Notes: generated by a model from the letters alone, not told the origin. A stretch of DNA of 64,000 bases from Roseovarius confluentis (GCF_002917925.1 NZ_PPFE01000002.1:595301-659300); one strand, 5' to 3'. Positions 54,281 through 63,105 are shown, counted from the first letter of the stretch. Program-made: numbers and translations.

Positions 54281-54960
54281 GTGGCGGTCCGGTCCGACGT
54301 GGCGTTGCTGTCCGACGTGTCGGGCGCATCGGGGTTGCCGGATTGGACGTCCCAGATCATCCGGCTGTCGAAGGCTTGGGCAGAAAGCATGGTGAAGATA
54401 ACCGATAGGGCAAAGAACAGGCTGGCGCGGCCGGGTGTGATCGCGGCCAGTGTATTCAACTGCACCAGCGACGACATGATAGCAACCACGAATATGTCGA
54501 TCATGGACCAACGGCCAATGTATTCAACCACTTCGTAGAGAAGCTGGCGCTGGTGCATGGATATGCTGGAGACGCGCAAGACCGAGATGGCAAGAAAGGC
54601 GATGGCCAGAAACTTGGCCACGGGGATGGCGACGCTGGCGATGAGGATGATGAGCGCCACGCCGGGCGAGCCGTAGTGAAAAAGCTCGATCGCGCCGCCG
54701 ACGATGGTGTCCTCCTGCACGGTCAGAAGCGTGCGGGTTTGCAGCATCGGGTACATGTTGGCGGGGATGTAGCAGAGGAAACCCACGATCCAGTAGGCCC
54801 AGACCCGTTGCAGGCTGGTGGTGTCGCGGGATTCCAGGTGCTTGCCGCAGCGGCCGCAGGTTTCGGTTCCGGCGGGCCAGACCTTGGTGCAGCGGGTGCA
54901 GGCGACGAGGCCCAGCTCGCGGGCGCTTTTTATGTTTTCGGTTTTTCCAGCGAGTTCCAT
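54277..54960 (-). CDS. PqiA-like membrane protein, second half
   Basis: A 227-residue protein corresponding to the C-terminal half of E. coli PqiA: zinc ribbon CTRCTKVW...CGRCG, then a PqiA transmembrane domain with VGFLCYIPANMYPML, GVALIILIASVAIPVAKFLAI and the YIGRWSMIDIFVVAIM motif. PqiA is the inner-membrane partner of PqiB. Start at MELAGKTENIKS. It overlaps the preceding half by 31 bases and pqiB by ATGA. Confidence 0.85.
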   Translation of the reverse strand: MELAGKTENIKSARELGLVACTRCTKVWPAGTETCGRCGKHLESRDTTSLQRVWAYWIVGFLCYIPANMYPMLQTRTLLTVQEDTIVGGAIELFHYGSPGVALIILIASVAIPVAKFLAIAFLAISVLRVSSISMHQRQLLYEVVEYIGRWSMIDIFVVAIMSSLVQLNTLAAITPGRASLFFALSVIFTMLSAQAFDSRMIWDVQSGNPDAPDTSDSNATSDRTAT

Positions 54961-55559
54961 ACTGACCACCTGCACAGGAAATTGTCCTGAACCACAACAA
55001 GAAAGACCAAGGCGCAAAACATCCAGAAGGCGGGCCCGAAGCCGACATCGGCAAGGTCCGTGATCTTGACCAGGGCCACCGCGCAACCGATGGCGAAGAT
55101 CTCGGCCATGGACCAGGGCCGCATCGCCTCGGACAGGCGGAACGCCTGCGTGGCGCCGCGCGCCGGGGGGCGGTCCAGCACGATGGGGACAAGCACGTAA
55201 ATCGACAGAAGCACGCGCGCCAGCGGGATGAAGACGATCAGCGCCGCCGTGGCCAGCGACAGCGCGATGAGGGGGCCGTCGCTGAAGGCCAATGCCGCGT
55301 CGAGGATCGAGACGGAGTTCGACGTGCCCGCCGCCGTGATCGTCAGGAACGGAAATACGGTGGCCGCGACAATCAGGATCGCCACGGTGAGCGACAGCGC
55401 GATTATCTGGAGCCCGGCCTTGCGCCGGGGCGTGATCAGCGCCGTGCCGCAGCGCGCGCAGCGCGCCCGCTCGCCGACATCGGGCCGGCGCAGGCTGTAG
55501 GCCGCATCGCATTGCGGGCAGACGATCATGTCGTCGAGGGGTAGAGGGGTCTCGCGCAT
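54930..55559 (-). CDS. PqiA-like membrane protein, first half
   Basis: A 209-residue protein corresponding to the N-terminal half of PqiA: zinc ribbon (MIVCPQCDAAYSLRRP...CARCG) followed by LQIIALSLTVAILIVAATVFPFL and AMRPWSMAEIFAIGCAVALVKI, the W-S-M-x-E/D-I motif of the family. Start MRETPLPLDDMIV; a start at the internal Met (MIVCPQC) is possible. E. coli has both halves fused in one protein, so here PqiA is split into two coupled genes. Confidence 0.85.
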   Translation of the reverse strand: MRETPLPLDDMIVCPQCDAAYSLRRPDVGERARCARCGTALITPRRKAGLQIIALSLTVAILIVAATVFPFLTITAAGTSNSVSILDAALAFSDGPLIALSLATAALIVFIPLARVLLSIYVLVPIVLDRPPARGATQAFRLSEAMRPWSMAEIFAIGCAVALVKITDLADVGFGPAFWMFCALVFLVVVQDNFLCRWSVWNSLEKPKT

Positions 55560-55602
55560 AGGTACGATACGTAGCTTAACTTGGCCTTTGGCAAGCTGCA
55601 AA

Positions 55603-56274
55603 TCATCCGCGGAGCAGACGAAAATCGGTATACGCCATGCCGTCGCGCTGAATGGTCGCGCCGCGTTCGAGCGACAATGGCGCGGCAAAGCCGGGGGCAT
55701 TGGCGACGAGCGTGTGGAATTCGCCGTTCTCGCCGCAGGGATCGACGGTGTCGGGCCGGGCCGACAGGAAGGCGGCATCGAAGCGGGCGCCGCACAGCGT
55801 GGTGGGCAGGCGGGACGTGTCGGCGGCGACCACGAAGGCCTCGAGCCCGGCTGCCAGCATGTCCTGGGCAAGGCGGGCGGTGTCGTGGCCCCAGATCGGG
55901 TAGTGGCAGGTCACGCCGAGGGTCGCCATCTGCGCGGTGCGCCAGTCGCGGATGTCCTGAAGGAAGAGGTCGCCGAAGACCCAGTCGGTGACGCCCTCAT
56001 CCGCAAATTGCGTTGCCACGTTGCCGGTGAGCGTCATGAAGGCGTCGTTGGGCGCGGGGTCGGGCAGGTCGATTTCCACCAGCGGCAGGTCAAGGGCCGC
56101 GGCCTGGGCGCGGACGATGTCGCGCTGGCTGCCATGGGTTTTGACGCGGTCGTCGGCGGCGCTGAAATTGCTGACAAGGGCGACGATGTCGAGCGCACCC
56201 TGGGTGCGGGCGACATGGAGCGCCATGGCGGCGTCCTTGCCGGAACTCCAGGACAGGACGGCCTTGCGGCTCAT
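55603..56274 (-). CDS. PP-loop ATP pyrophosphatase, diphthine-ammonia ligase-like family
   Basis: A 223-residue adenine-nucleotide alpha-hydrolase with the PP-loop SWSSGKDAAMALH at residues 9-21. The rest follows the MJ0570-type family: DWVFGDLFLQDIRDWRTAQM and CHYPIWGHDTARLAQDMLAAGLEAFVV. In eukaryotes and archaea the family amidates diphthine; bacteria lack diphthamide, so the substrate is unknown. Its ATG overlaps the stop of the BtuF-like gene, so the two are coupled, perhaps in cobalamin or another cofactor pathway (inference). Confidence 0.82.
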   Translation of the reverse strand: MSRKAVLSWSSGKDAAMALHVARTQGALDIVALVSNFSAADDRVKTHGSQRDIVRAQAAALDLPLVEIDLPDPAPNDAFMTLTGNVATQFADEGVTDWVFGDLFLQDIRDWRTAQMATLGVTCHYPIWGHDTARLAQDMLAAGLEAFVVAADTSRLPTTLCGARFDAAFLSARPDTVDPCGENGEFHTLVANAPGFAAPLSLERGATIQRDGMAYTDFRLLRG

Positions 56275-57047
56275 GCCAGCGCCGCCACGATCGCGTCGAG
56301 CCCGTCGGTCAGTGCCGCGGGGCCGGGTTGCAGGATGAGGGGCGACTTGATCTCGAAGATGCGATTGTCCCGGACGGCCGGAATGGCGTCCCAGCCCGGG
56401 CGGGCGGCAATTTTCTCGGGGCGCACCTTCTTGCCGCACCATGAGCCGATGATGATGTCCGGCGCGGCGGCGATGACCTGATCGGAGGTGACGAAGCGGT
56501 CGCGGGCCTTGTCCTTGGTCGCCAGTTCGGGGAAGGCGTCTTGCCCGCCGGCGATCTCGATCAGGTCCGAGACCCAGCCGATGCCGGAGATCATCGGCTC
56601 GTCCCATTCCTCGAAATAGACGCGGGGGCGCGGCTTGCCGCTGGCGTTGGCGGCGATCTGTGCCAGCCGGTCGCGGTAGTGATCGACCAGTTGGGCGGCC
56701 TTGGCCTCTTGCCCGACGGTGGCGCCCAAGTGGCGGATCATGGCCAGGATGCCGTGCAGGTCACGCTGGTTGTAGCCCATGACGGCGATGCCTTCGCGCA
56801 GAAGCGCGGCGGCGATGTCGGCCTGAAGGTCGGAGAAGGTCAGAACGAGGTCCGGCTGGAGCGCGAGGATCTTGGGGATGTCGGCAGACGTGAAGGCCGA
56901 GACGCGGGGCTTTTCCTGCCGCACGCCCTTGGGGCGCACGGCATAGCCCGAAACGCCGACGATGCGGTCCTGTTCGCCCAAGAGGTAAAGGGTTTCGACG
57001 GTTTCCTCGGTCAGGCAGACGATGCGTTCGGGAGGGAAGGTTTTCAT
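56271..57047 (-). CDS. BtuF-like corrinoid/iron ABC substrate-binding protein without signal peptide
   Basis: A 258-residue periplasmic-binding-protein fold of the BtuF/FecB class: RIVCLTEETVETLYLLGEQDRIVGVSGYAVRP, IPKILALQPDLVLTF, RVYFEEWDEPMISGIGWVSDLIEIAGGQDAF, PDIIIGSWCGKKVRP. The protein begins directly with MKTFPPERIVCL and no signal peptide is seen, which is unusual for a transport receptor and suggests a cytoplasmic role or a missed start. No permease or ATPase gene lies beside it. It is coupled to the PP-loop gene. Confidence 0.8.
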   Translation of the reverse strand: MKTFPPERIVCLTEETVETLYLLGEQDRIVGVSGYAVRPKGVRQEKPRVSAFTSADIPKILALQPDLVLTFSDLQADIAAALLREGIAVMGYNQRDLHGILAMIRHLGATVGQEAKAAQLVDHYRDRLAQIAANASGKPRPRVYFEEWDEPMISGIGWVSDLIEIAGGQDAFPELATKDKARDRFVTSDQVIAAAPDIIIGSWCGKKVRPEKIAARPGWDAIPAVRDNRIFEIKSPLILQPGPAALTDGLDAIVAALA

Positions 57048-57121
57048 GGGCTGTGATCCGCGCGGTTGGGTCCGGGCACGGTGCTATCACAGATGGCGGG
57101 GGTGTCCATCCGGATCGCGGA

Positions 57122-58543
57122 TCAGCCGTGCGAGGTATTGAGATCCTGGATCAGGCGGCCATGGCGGCGGGTCTCGGTGATGACTTGCCCGAAGGTGGTC
57201 AGGCCCTTGCCCTGAAGCAGGGGGATGAGTTTCACCAGCGCCTGTGCTGTTGCCTGGGCATCGCCAAGCGCGGTGTGGCGCATCTCGGGGGGGATGGTCA
57301 CCCCGAGGCGGTCGCAGAGGGCGTCGAGGGAATGTTCGGCGGTGGTGCCAAAGACCACCGCCGACAACAGCACGGTGTCGAGCACGGGGTGATCCCACGC
57401 GACACCCATCCGGTTGGCGGAGCGGCGGAAGAAGGCGATGTCGAAGGGCGCGTTATGCGCCACCAGCACGGCGTCGCGGGCGAAATGGTGGAAATCGCGG
57501 CCCACGGTGCCAAAGTCTGGCGCGCCCTGCACGTGGTCATCGGTGATGCGGTGTATTTTCGTCGAGGCGGGCGGGATCGGGCGCCCCGGGTCGATATAGG
57601 TGTCGATGACCTCGCCCTCGACGATGCGGCCGTTGAGGATGCGCACCGCGCCAAGCTGGATCACGCGGTCCTCGGTGGGCGACAGACCGGTGGTTTCGGT
57701 GTCGAACGCGACGCAACACAGGGTGTCCAGCGGGGCGTCCAGGATATCGCAGGCCTGGGCGGTCTCCATCAGGGCGAAGTCATAGACCAGCGGGCGGGCC
57801 CTGGTGGGGTCGACCTCGGTTTCCTGCGTGTCGAGAAGCAGCATGTAGCCACCTTCGCCAAGGGGTTTCAGGCGGACCTTGTAGCGTCGGGCGCCGGAAT
57901 GGTCGTGCAGCTCGGTCGAGGTTTCGGCCCCGGTCCGGGTCAGTTGGTCCTGCGCGGCGGCAAGGCTGGCCGCGTCGAAATAGTCCTTGAGCGGCGCCTT
58001 GAGGCGGGGCGGGGCGATCTGGGAGAGGATGTCGGCGGCTTGCCCGTCATAGAGCACGATTTCCTGGGCCGGGTTCACCAGGATGGTGGCGACGGGGATT
58101 TCGGTCAGCAGAGAGGTGAGGCGCTTGGCCTCGGTGCGCAGGCGTTCGGTTTCGCGGGCGACCTGTGCGGCGGTGTCCATGACGCCCGCGCCGAGCGTGC
58201 GGGTGACGGCATCGGCGGCAGGGGCGAGATCACCGAGATATTTGGTGCTTTCGGGGCAGAGCTCCGTGTCGACGCCGGAATGGGCGCGCAGGCGGAGGTT
58301 GGCGGACAGCATCTCGATCGGCTTGGCGAAGTTTTCGTCGAAGAGCAGCCAGACGCCCACCAGAAGCGCGGTGTTGAGAAGCGCGAAGGCGATGAAGGCG
58401 GTGAGGAACGGTGCGGTCGGCAATGTGCCGCCGGCCCGCGACCAGCCGAACCAGAGCGCTGCGCCTGCCAGTGCCACCGCGCCCGCCGCCAGAAGGCAGA
58501 AGAAGAGGAAGATGCGCAGGCGGAGGCTGAGCCGGGTGAACAT
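57122..58543 (-). CDS. Membrane-anchored DEDDh 3'-5' exonuclease (PolIII epsilon-like)
   Basis: A 473-residue protein. Two N-terminal helices (LRIFLFFCLLAAGAVALAGAALW and FLTAFIAFALLNTALLVGVWLLF) are followed by a helical linker and a PAS-like region (TEIPVATILVNPAQEIVLYDGQ; GGYMLLLDTQETE) like a sensor input. An exonuclease domain starts near residue 278 with ExoI FDTETTGL, ExoII HNAPFDIAFF and ExoIII HTALGDAQATA. The DEDDh catalytic set is complete. It stands in the acs-symporter neighbourhood, as in several proteobacteria. The nucleic acid substrate at the membrane is unknown. Confidence 0.85.
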   Translation of the reverse strand: MFTRLSLRLRIFLFFCLLAAGAVALAGAALWFGWSRAGGTLPTAPFLTAFIAFALLNTALLVGVWLLFDENFAKPIEMLSANLRLRAHSGVDTELCPESTKYLGDLAPAADAVTRTLGAGVMDTAAQVARETERLRTEAKRLTSLLTEIPVATILVNPAQEIVLYDGQAADILSQIAPPRLKAPLKDYFDAASLAAAQDQLTRTGAETSTELHDHSGARRYKVRLKPLGEGGYMLLLDTQETEVDPTRARPLVYDFALMETAQACDILDAPLDTLCCVAFDTETTGLSPTEDRVIQLGAVRILNGRIVEGEVIDTYIDPGRPIPPASTKIHRITDDHVQGAPDFGTVGRDFHHFARDAVLVAHNAPFDIAFFRRSANRMGVAWDHPVLDTVLLSAVVFGTTAEHSLDALCDRLGVTIPPEMRHTALGDAQATAQALVKLIPLLQGKGLTTFGQVITETRRHGRLIQDLNTSHG

Positions 58544-58544
58544 G

Positions 58545-59063
58545 TCAGGTCTCGCAGACGATGCCGAGCAGCGGATCGTCCTCGGGCAGGGGTTGCCAGT
58601 CGGCGTCGCGGACGCTGCCATCCTCGGCGAAGTCCGCGCCGTCGATCAGCAGGGCCGAGCGGTTCTCGGTGCAGTCGAAGAGGACAGGTGCCTTGTTGAC
58701 CGGCGCCCAGCGGCCGAAGAAGTAGATGTCGGCGATGGTCTGGCCGGGCTGGTTGGCATTGCGCCGGGCGTTGCCGGTATCGACGGCGGCGAAGCGTTCG
58801 GTATAGGGCCAGATCTGGGTCCAGGGGCGAATCCAGCTTTGCTCGTCGATCGTGACGGCGATTTGCATGCCTTCGGGCAGCGCTTCGGCGGTGCGGTCGT
58901 ACCAGGTGTATTCGTTGGAAATGGTCGCGGCGATCATGCCGAGACCCGCCGCCACGGGCGTGAGCCAACGCGGCAGGCGACGGCCCAAGGCGATGTTGAC
59001 GATCATCAACAGCCCTGCGGCGGCGACGCCCGCGAAGATGGTGGCGATGAGTTCTATGAACAT
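58545..59063 (-). CDS. Membrane protein with two N-terminal helices
   Basis: A 172-residue protein with helices FIELIATIFAGVAAAGLLMIVNIAL and WLTPVAAGLGMIAATISN, then a soluble domain (YTWYDRTAEALPEGMQIAVTIDE, SWIRPWTQIWPYTERFAAV, IYFFGRWAPVNKAPVLFDC). The family is not recognised. It is one base upstream of the exonuclease gene and shortly after the DUF294 gene, so it is part of the same acetate-linked unit. Confidence 0.75.
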   Translation of the reverse strand: MFIELIATIFAGVAAAGLLMIVNIALGRRLPRWLTPVAAGLGMIAATISNEYTWYDRTAEALPEGMQIAVTIDEQSWIRPWTQIWPYTERFAAVDTGNARRNANQPGQTIADIYFFGRWAPVNKAPVLFDCTENRSALLIDGADFAEDGSVRDADWQPLPEDDPLLGIVCET

Positions 59064-59067
59064 ACGT

Positions 59068-60888
59068 CTACCCTAACATGCCTTTGCCCGACGATACCGA
59101 GGATTGCATCGTCTTGACCACGACAAAGGCGTCGCGCAGGTGGCTGCGTTCGAAATCCGAGAGGGTGGAGGGGTCGAGGAAGTTGTCGGGCAGGTCGCCC
59201 GCCTTGACCTGTGCCGCCTGGTGGTCGAGCCGCATGGTGGCGATAAGGTCGTAGGCATCCAGCAGGTCGGCACCGCCCGAGGTGGAGAGGTGACCGGCGG
59301 CCTGGGCGGCCTCGAGCCGGGCGCGGGTGTTGACCTGCCGCAACTGGCCTTGCAGCGCATAGATGCGGCCGAGGTCGGTCACCGGCACGACGCCGTTATG
59401 CTTGAGGTCGATGCGACGGCGATGCTCGCCCGAGCGGATGGTGGCCAGCCCGCGCAGCAGGCCCAGCGGTGGTTGGTGCTTGATCGAATTCGAGATCATG
59501 TGCGCGGTGAAGATCGAGTTCTTCGCGGCCTTCGCGAGCGTGTTGGTTTGCAGCGATTCAAAGAGCGTGGTGTCGCCACCGATGGGGCGCAGGTCGAACA
59601 TGACGCTGGCCAGCATCTGCGCCTCGGGGTTGGGGCGGGCGATCCAGTCGTCGAAATAGCTGCGCCAGACGCGCAAGGGTTGGCACCATCGCGGGTTGGT
59701 CGCCATCATGTCGCCGGGGCAGTAGAAGTAGCCGCAGGTATCCAGACCGTCGCTGACGAATTTGGCGAGGCTGTTGAAGTAAGGCATGTGGGCGTCGGTG
59801 GCGTCATCCGACAGGATCAGGCAGTTGTCCTGATCCGAAACGCCTGTCTGTTCCTGCCGGCCTTGGGAGCCGCAGGCGAGCCAGAGATAGTGCGCGGGCG
59901 GGGGGCCAAGGTTTGCCTCGGCCAGGGTGAGCAGGCGGCGGGTGACGGTGTCCGCGATATCGGTGATGAGCCGCGTAACCACGTCATGGCGGTTGCCCGA
60001 GCCGACAAGCTGGGCCAGAAGTTGCGGGATCTCGGCGGTGACACGGGCCATGGCGGCGGCGTCGTCTGCGCGGGCGATGCGGCCCACGAGCGCGCCCGAC
60101 GACAGCGCCTGCACGCGGGTGAGGTCGGTCTGGGTGACGATGCCGACCAGTTGCGTGCCGTCGGTGATGGGCACATGGCCGATGCCGCGTTCCATCATAA
60201 GGTGCAGCACATCGGTGCCGAGCGCATCGGGTTCCAGCGTCATGGGGCTTTGGGTCATGATGCCGGAGATGGGGGCGGCGGGATCGGTGCCTTGGGCCAC
60301 GACCTTGCCGTTCACGTCACGCACGGTGAGAATGCCGCGCAGGTCGCCGCCTTCGGTGATGCAGATCGACGAGATATGGTGATCGTGCATTCGCGCCGCC
60401 GCGTCGCGGATCGGTGTGTCGGGCGTGCAAGTGAGCGGGTCGCGGGTCATCAACTCGGCCACGCGCAAGGTCGTGAGGTCCTTGCGGTCGCTGCGCGCCG
60501 GGCGGCGCCGGTCGAAGAACCGCGCGACCTTGGCGGAGGATTTGATGAGGGCGAAAAGGGCGTCCGCGGGCATCACGATCAGGGTGGCGTCGGAGCGGGC
60601 GGTGGCGGTGCGGCTGGCGACATCCTCGCGCAGAAGCGCGCGTTCGCCAAAGGAATTGCGGGGGCCGAGCAGGGACAGCTGGACGTCTGCCTCGTCCTTT
60701 ATCTCGATTTCGCCGGTGACGACGATGTAAAGGCTGTCGACAGTGTCACCCAGGTTGAAGATGTCCGCGCCGGCGGCAAAATCGGCGGCGTCGCAGCGCG
60801 TGGACAGGTCATCGAGATCGCTGTCATCCAGGCTGTCATAAGGGTGAACGGAGCGCAGGAACTGCGTCAGTTCGCTCGAAAGGGGCAT
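59068..60888 (-). CDS. cNMP-binding / CBS / DUF294 nucleotidyltransferase-like protein
   Basis: A 606-residue multi-domain protein. A cyclic-nucleotide-binding domain lies at about 15-125 (GDTVDSLYIVVTGEIEIKDE, FGERALLREDV). Two CBS domains lie at about 140-270 (MTRDPLTCTPDTPIRDAAARMHDHHISSICI; MERGIGHVPITDGTQLVGIV). The DUF294 GlnD-like nucleotidyltransferase core follows from about 315 (ACGSQGRQEQTGVSDQDN, with the GS...D-x-D metal motif), then its C-terminal substrate domain. In other bacteria this protein neighbours acs/actP and is thought to sense energy state; the ligand is unproven. It starts at 60888, downstream of the symporter. Confidence 0.87.
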   Translation of the reverse strand: MPLSSELTQFLRSVHPYDSLDDSDLDDLSTRCDAADFAAGADIFNLGDTVDSLYIVVTGEIEIKDEADVQLSLLGPRNSFGERALLREDVASRTATARSDATLIVMPADALFALIKSSAKVARFFDRRRPARSDRKDLTTLRVAELMTRDPLTCTPDTPIRDAAARMHDHHISSICITEGGDLRGILTVRDVNGKVVAQGTDPAAPISGIMTQSPMTLEPDALGTDVLHLMMERGIGHVPITDGTQLVGIVTQTDLTRVQALSSGALVGRIARADDAAAMARVTAEIPQLLAQLVGSGNRHDVVTRLITDIADTVTRRLLTLAEANLGPPPAHYLWLACGSQGRQEQTGVSDQDNCLILSDDATDAHMPYFNSLAKFVSDGLDTCGYFYCPGDMMATNPRWCQPLRVWRSYFDDWIARPNPEAQMLASVMFDLRPIGGDTTLFESLQTNTLAKAAKNSIFTAHMISNSIKHQPPLGLLRGLATIRSGEHRRRIDLKHNGVVPVTDLGRIYALQGQLRQVNTRARLEAAQAAGHLSTSGGADLLDAYDLIATMRLDHQAAQVKAGDLPDNFLDPSTLSDFERSHLRDAFVVVKTMQSSVSSGKGMLG

Positions 60889-60949
60889 GGTCGGAGCCTC
60901 TTGAGGGGGTGGTCGGGCCCACCTTGGCGCGGGCCGGACCGAAGTTGAA

Positions 60950-60983
60950 GCGAAAGCCCCGCCGCCACGTGTCGCGGCGGGGC
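60950..60983 (-). terminator. Terminator between symporter and DUF294 genes
   Basis: On the minus strand a ten-base stem GCCCCGCCGC/GCGGCGGGGC with an eight-base loop, followed by TTTCGCTT, 12 bases after the symporter stop. Read-through is plausible given the short T run. Confidence 0.6.
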
Positions 60984-60994
60984 CATCGTTGATC

Positions 60995-62779
60995 TTAGTG
61001 GCCTTCGACGGCGGCGCCGGCGCCACGGGGGACGCGGACGCTTTCGACGAGGTCCTTGATCTCCTGCGGGGTCTCCTTCGTGATGCTGGCGACGAAGAAC
61101 GCCACCGCGAAGTTGACCGCAGCCCCGATTGCCCCGAAGGAGGTCGACTTGACCGGACCCAGAAGCGGATCGGCATCGGTGAAGATGTTGGTGTCGGGAA
61201 TGAAGAACCAACCCTTGTGCAGGAAGATGTAGAGCAGCGTCACCGTGAGACCTGCCAGCATGCCTGCGACCGCGCCGGTGTTGTTGATGCGGGTCGAGAA
61301 GATCCCCATCATCAGCGCCGGGAAGATCGAGGCCGCCGCAAGCCCGAAGGCGAGCGCCACCGTCTGCGCGGCAAAGCCCGGCGGGTTGAGGCCCAGAAGG
61401 ACCGCCACCACGATTGCCGCGGCCATCGAGACACGTGCCGCCATAAGCTCGGATCGTTCGGACATGTTCGGGGTCAGCTGACCCTTCAGCAGGTCGTGCG
61501 AGACGGCCGAGGAAATGGCCAGCAGCAGACCCGCCGCCGTGGAGAGCGCGGCGGCAAGGCCACCGGCAGCCACGAGACCGATCACCCAGCCGGGCAGGTT
61601 GGCGATTTCCGGGTTGGCGAGCACCAGGATGTCCTGGTTGAAGTTCGTGAGCTCGTTACCCTGCCAACCGTTCGCCTCGGCCTTTTCCTGAAGCTCGGCA
61701 TTGGCATCGTTGTAGTACTGGATCATGCCGTCGCCGTTCTTGTCTTCCCAGCCCAGGAGGCCGGTCGCCTCCCATGTGGCCATCCAGGCGTATTCGGGCG
61801 AGGATTCGATCTGCTCGACGCTGACGGCGGCGCCGTCGGTGCCGTTGGGCCACATCAGTTCCGAGATGTTGAGCCGCGCCATCGCGCCCACGGCCGGGGC
61901 CGTCAGGTAAAGCAGCGCGATGAAGACCAGCGTCCAGCCGGCGGACCAGCGGGCGTCGGACACGCGCGGCACGGTGAAGAAGCGCATGATGACGTGGGGC
62001 AGACCGGCGGTGCCGATCATCAGCGACAGGGTGAAGAGCACCATGTTGATGGTCGAGCCATGCGCCGCCGTGTATTCGGCAAAGCCGAGATCGGTCACGA
62101 TCTGGTCCAGCTTGGCCAGCAGCGGCTCGCCATCCGACGTATCGCCGAAGAGGCCGAGCGCCGGGATCGGGTTGCCCGTCAGTTGCAGCGAGATGAACAC
62201 GGCCGGGATCGTGTAGGCCAGGATCAGCACGCAGTATTGCGCCACCTGCGTGTAGGTCACGCCCTTCATGCCGCCGAACACGGCGTAGGCGAACACCACG
62301 CAGGCCCCGATCATCAGACCCCAGAAGGCATCGATTTCGAGGAAGCGGCCAAAGGCGATGCCCACGCCCTGCATCTGGCCGATCACGTAGGTGATGGAGG
62401 CCACCAGCAGGCAGATCACGGCCACGAGGCGCGCGGTGGGCGAATAGAAGCGGTCGCCGATGAACTCGGACACGGTGAACTTGCCGAACTTGCGCAGGTA
62501 GGGAGCAAGCAGCAGGGCCAAGAGCACGTAGCCGCCCGTCCAGCCCATCAGGAAGGACGAGTTGTCATAGCCGGTGAACGCGATGAGGCCGGCCATCGAG
62601 ATGAAGGACGCTGCCGACATCCAGTCGGCCGCGGTGGCCATCCCGTTGGTGACCGGGTGCACTCCGCGCCCGGCGGCGTAGAAATCCGCGGTCGAGCCCG
62701 CGCGGGCCCAGATCGCGATGCCGATATAGAGCGCGAAGGAGGCGCCCACGAACAGCAGGTTGAGAGTAAACTGATCCAT
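60995..62779 (-). CDS. VC_2705-type sodium/solute symporter (acetate permease-like)
   Basis: A 594-residue integral membrane protein of the solute:sodium symporter family. Signatures are FYAAGRGVHPVTNGMATAADWMSAASFISMAG near residue 33, FTVSEFIGDRFYSP, GLPHVIMRFFTVP near 265 and GGLAAALSTAAGLLLAISSAVSHDL near 410. A long, hydrophilic loop near residues 310-385 (ELMWPNGTDGAAV ... DKNGDGMIQYYNDANAE) has a DxNxDG motif resembling a calcium site. It pairs with the DUF4212 subunit directly upstream and the acs gene nearby, so acetate or a short acid is the likely substrate. Confidence 0.9.
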   Translation of the reverse strand: MDQFTLNLLFVGASFALYIGIAIWARAGSTADFYAAGRGVHPVTNGMATAADWMSAASFISMAGLIAFTGYDNSSFLMGWTGGYVLLALLLAPYLRKFGKFTVSEFIGDRFYSPTARLVAVICLLVASITYVIGQMQGVGIAFGRFLEIDAFWGLMIGACVVFAYAVFGGMKGVTYTQVAQYCVLILAYTIPAVFISLQLTGNPIPALGLFGDTSDGEPLLAKLDQIVTDLGFAEYTAAHGSTINMVLFTLSLMIGTAGLPHVIMRFFTVPRVSDARWSAGWTLVFIALLYLTAPAVGAMARLNISELMWPNGTDGAAVSVEQIESSPEYAWMATWEATGLLGWEDKNGDGMIQYYNDANAELQEKAEANGWQGNELTNFNQDILVLANPEIANLPGWVIGLVAAGGLAAALSTAAGLLLAISSAVSHDLLKGQLTPNMSERSELMAARVSMAAAIVVAVLLGLNPPGFAAQTVALAFGLAAASIFPALMMGIFSTRINNTGAVAGMLAGLTVTLLYIFLHKGWFFIPDTNIFTDADPLLGPVKSTSFGAIGAAVNFAVAFFVASITKETPQEIKDLVESVRVPRGAGAAVEGH

Positions 62780-62782
62780 GAC

Positions 62783-63043
62783 TTACACCTCGTCCACGCC
62801 GTATTCACGGTCGAGCTTGTTCATCCGCCAGGCGTAGAAAAAGATCAGCGCCAGGAAAACGAGGATCGAGCCTTGCTGGGCGAACCAGAAGCCAAGGTCG
62901 GCGCCGCCGACCTCGATGCCCGAAATGAGCGGGCGCAGGACGATCCCGAACCCGAAAGAGACCAGCGCCCAGATAACGAGGCTGATCAGGATGAGACGCA
63001 CATTGGCTTTCCAGTACTGTGCGCTTGTTTTGTCCAGAGACAT
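62783..63043 (-). CDS. DUF4212 small membrane subunit of symporter
   Basis: An 86-residue protein with two helices (LILISLVIWALVSFGFGIVL and GSILVFLALIFFYAWRMNKL) and a polar end. The opening AQYWKANVRL is typical of the DUF4212 family, whose genes always precede VC_2705-type symporters. It starts 3 bases before the symporter gene, so the pair is one unit and probably one complex. Confidence 0.9.
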   Translation of the reverse strand: MSLDKTSAQYWKANVRLILISLVIWALVSFGFGIVLRPLISGIEVGGADLGFWFAQQGSILVFLALIFFYAWRMNKLDREYGVDEV

Positions 63044-63072
63044 TTTGGGGTCCCTCCTCCTAGTGAAATGGC

Positions 63073-63093
63073 CGGGCCGCGTCATGCGGCCCG
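63073..63093 (-). terminator. Hairpin after adk
   Basis: An eight-base perfect stem CGGGCCGC/GCGGCCCG with loop ATGAC on the minus strand, 13 bases after the adk stop. No T run, so termination would be weak or factor-dependent. Confidence 0.4.
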
Positions 63094-63105
63094 ACCGGCG
63101 TTTCG

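Noticed and set aside
52292..54538. Plus-strand frame opposite pqiB
   Set aside because: Antisense shadow; pqiB on the minus strand has a signal anchor and MCE domains and is coupled to its neighbours.
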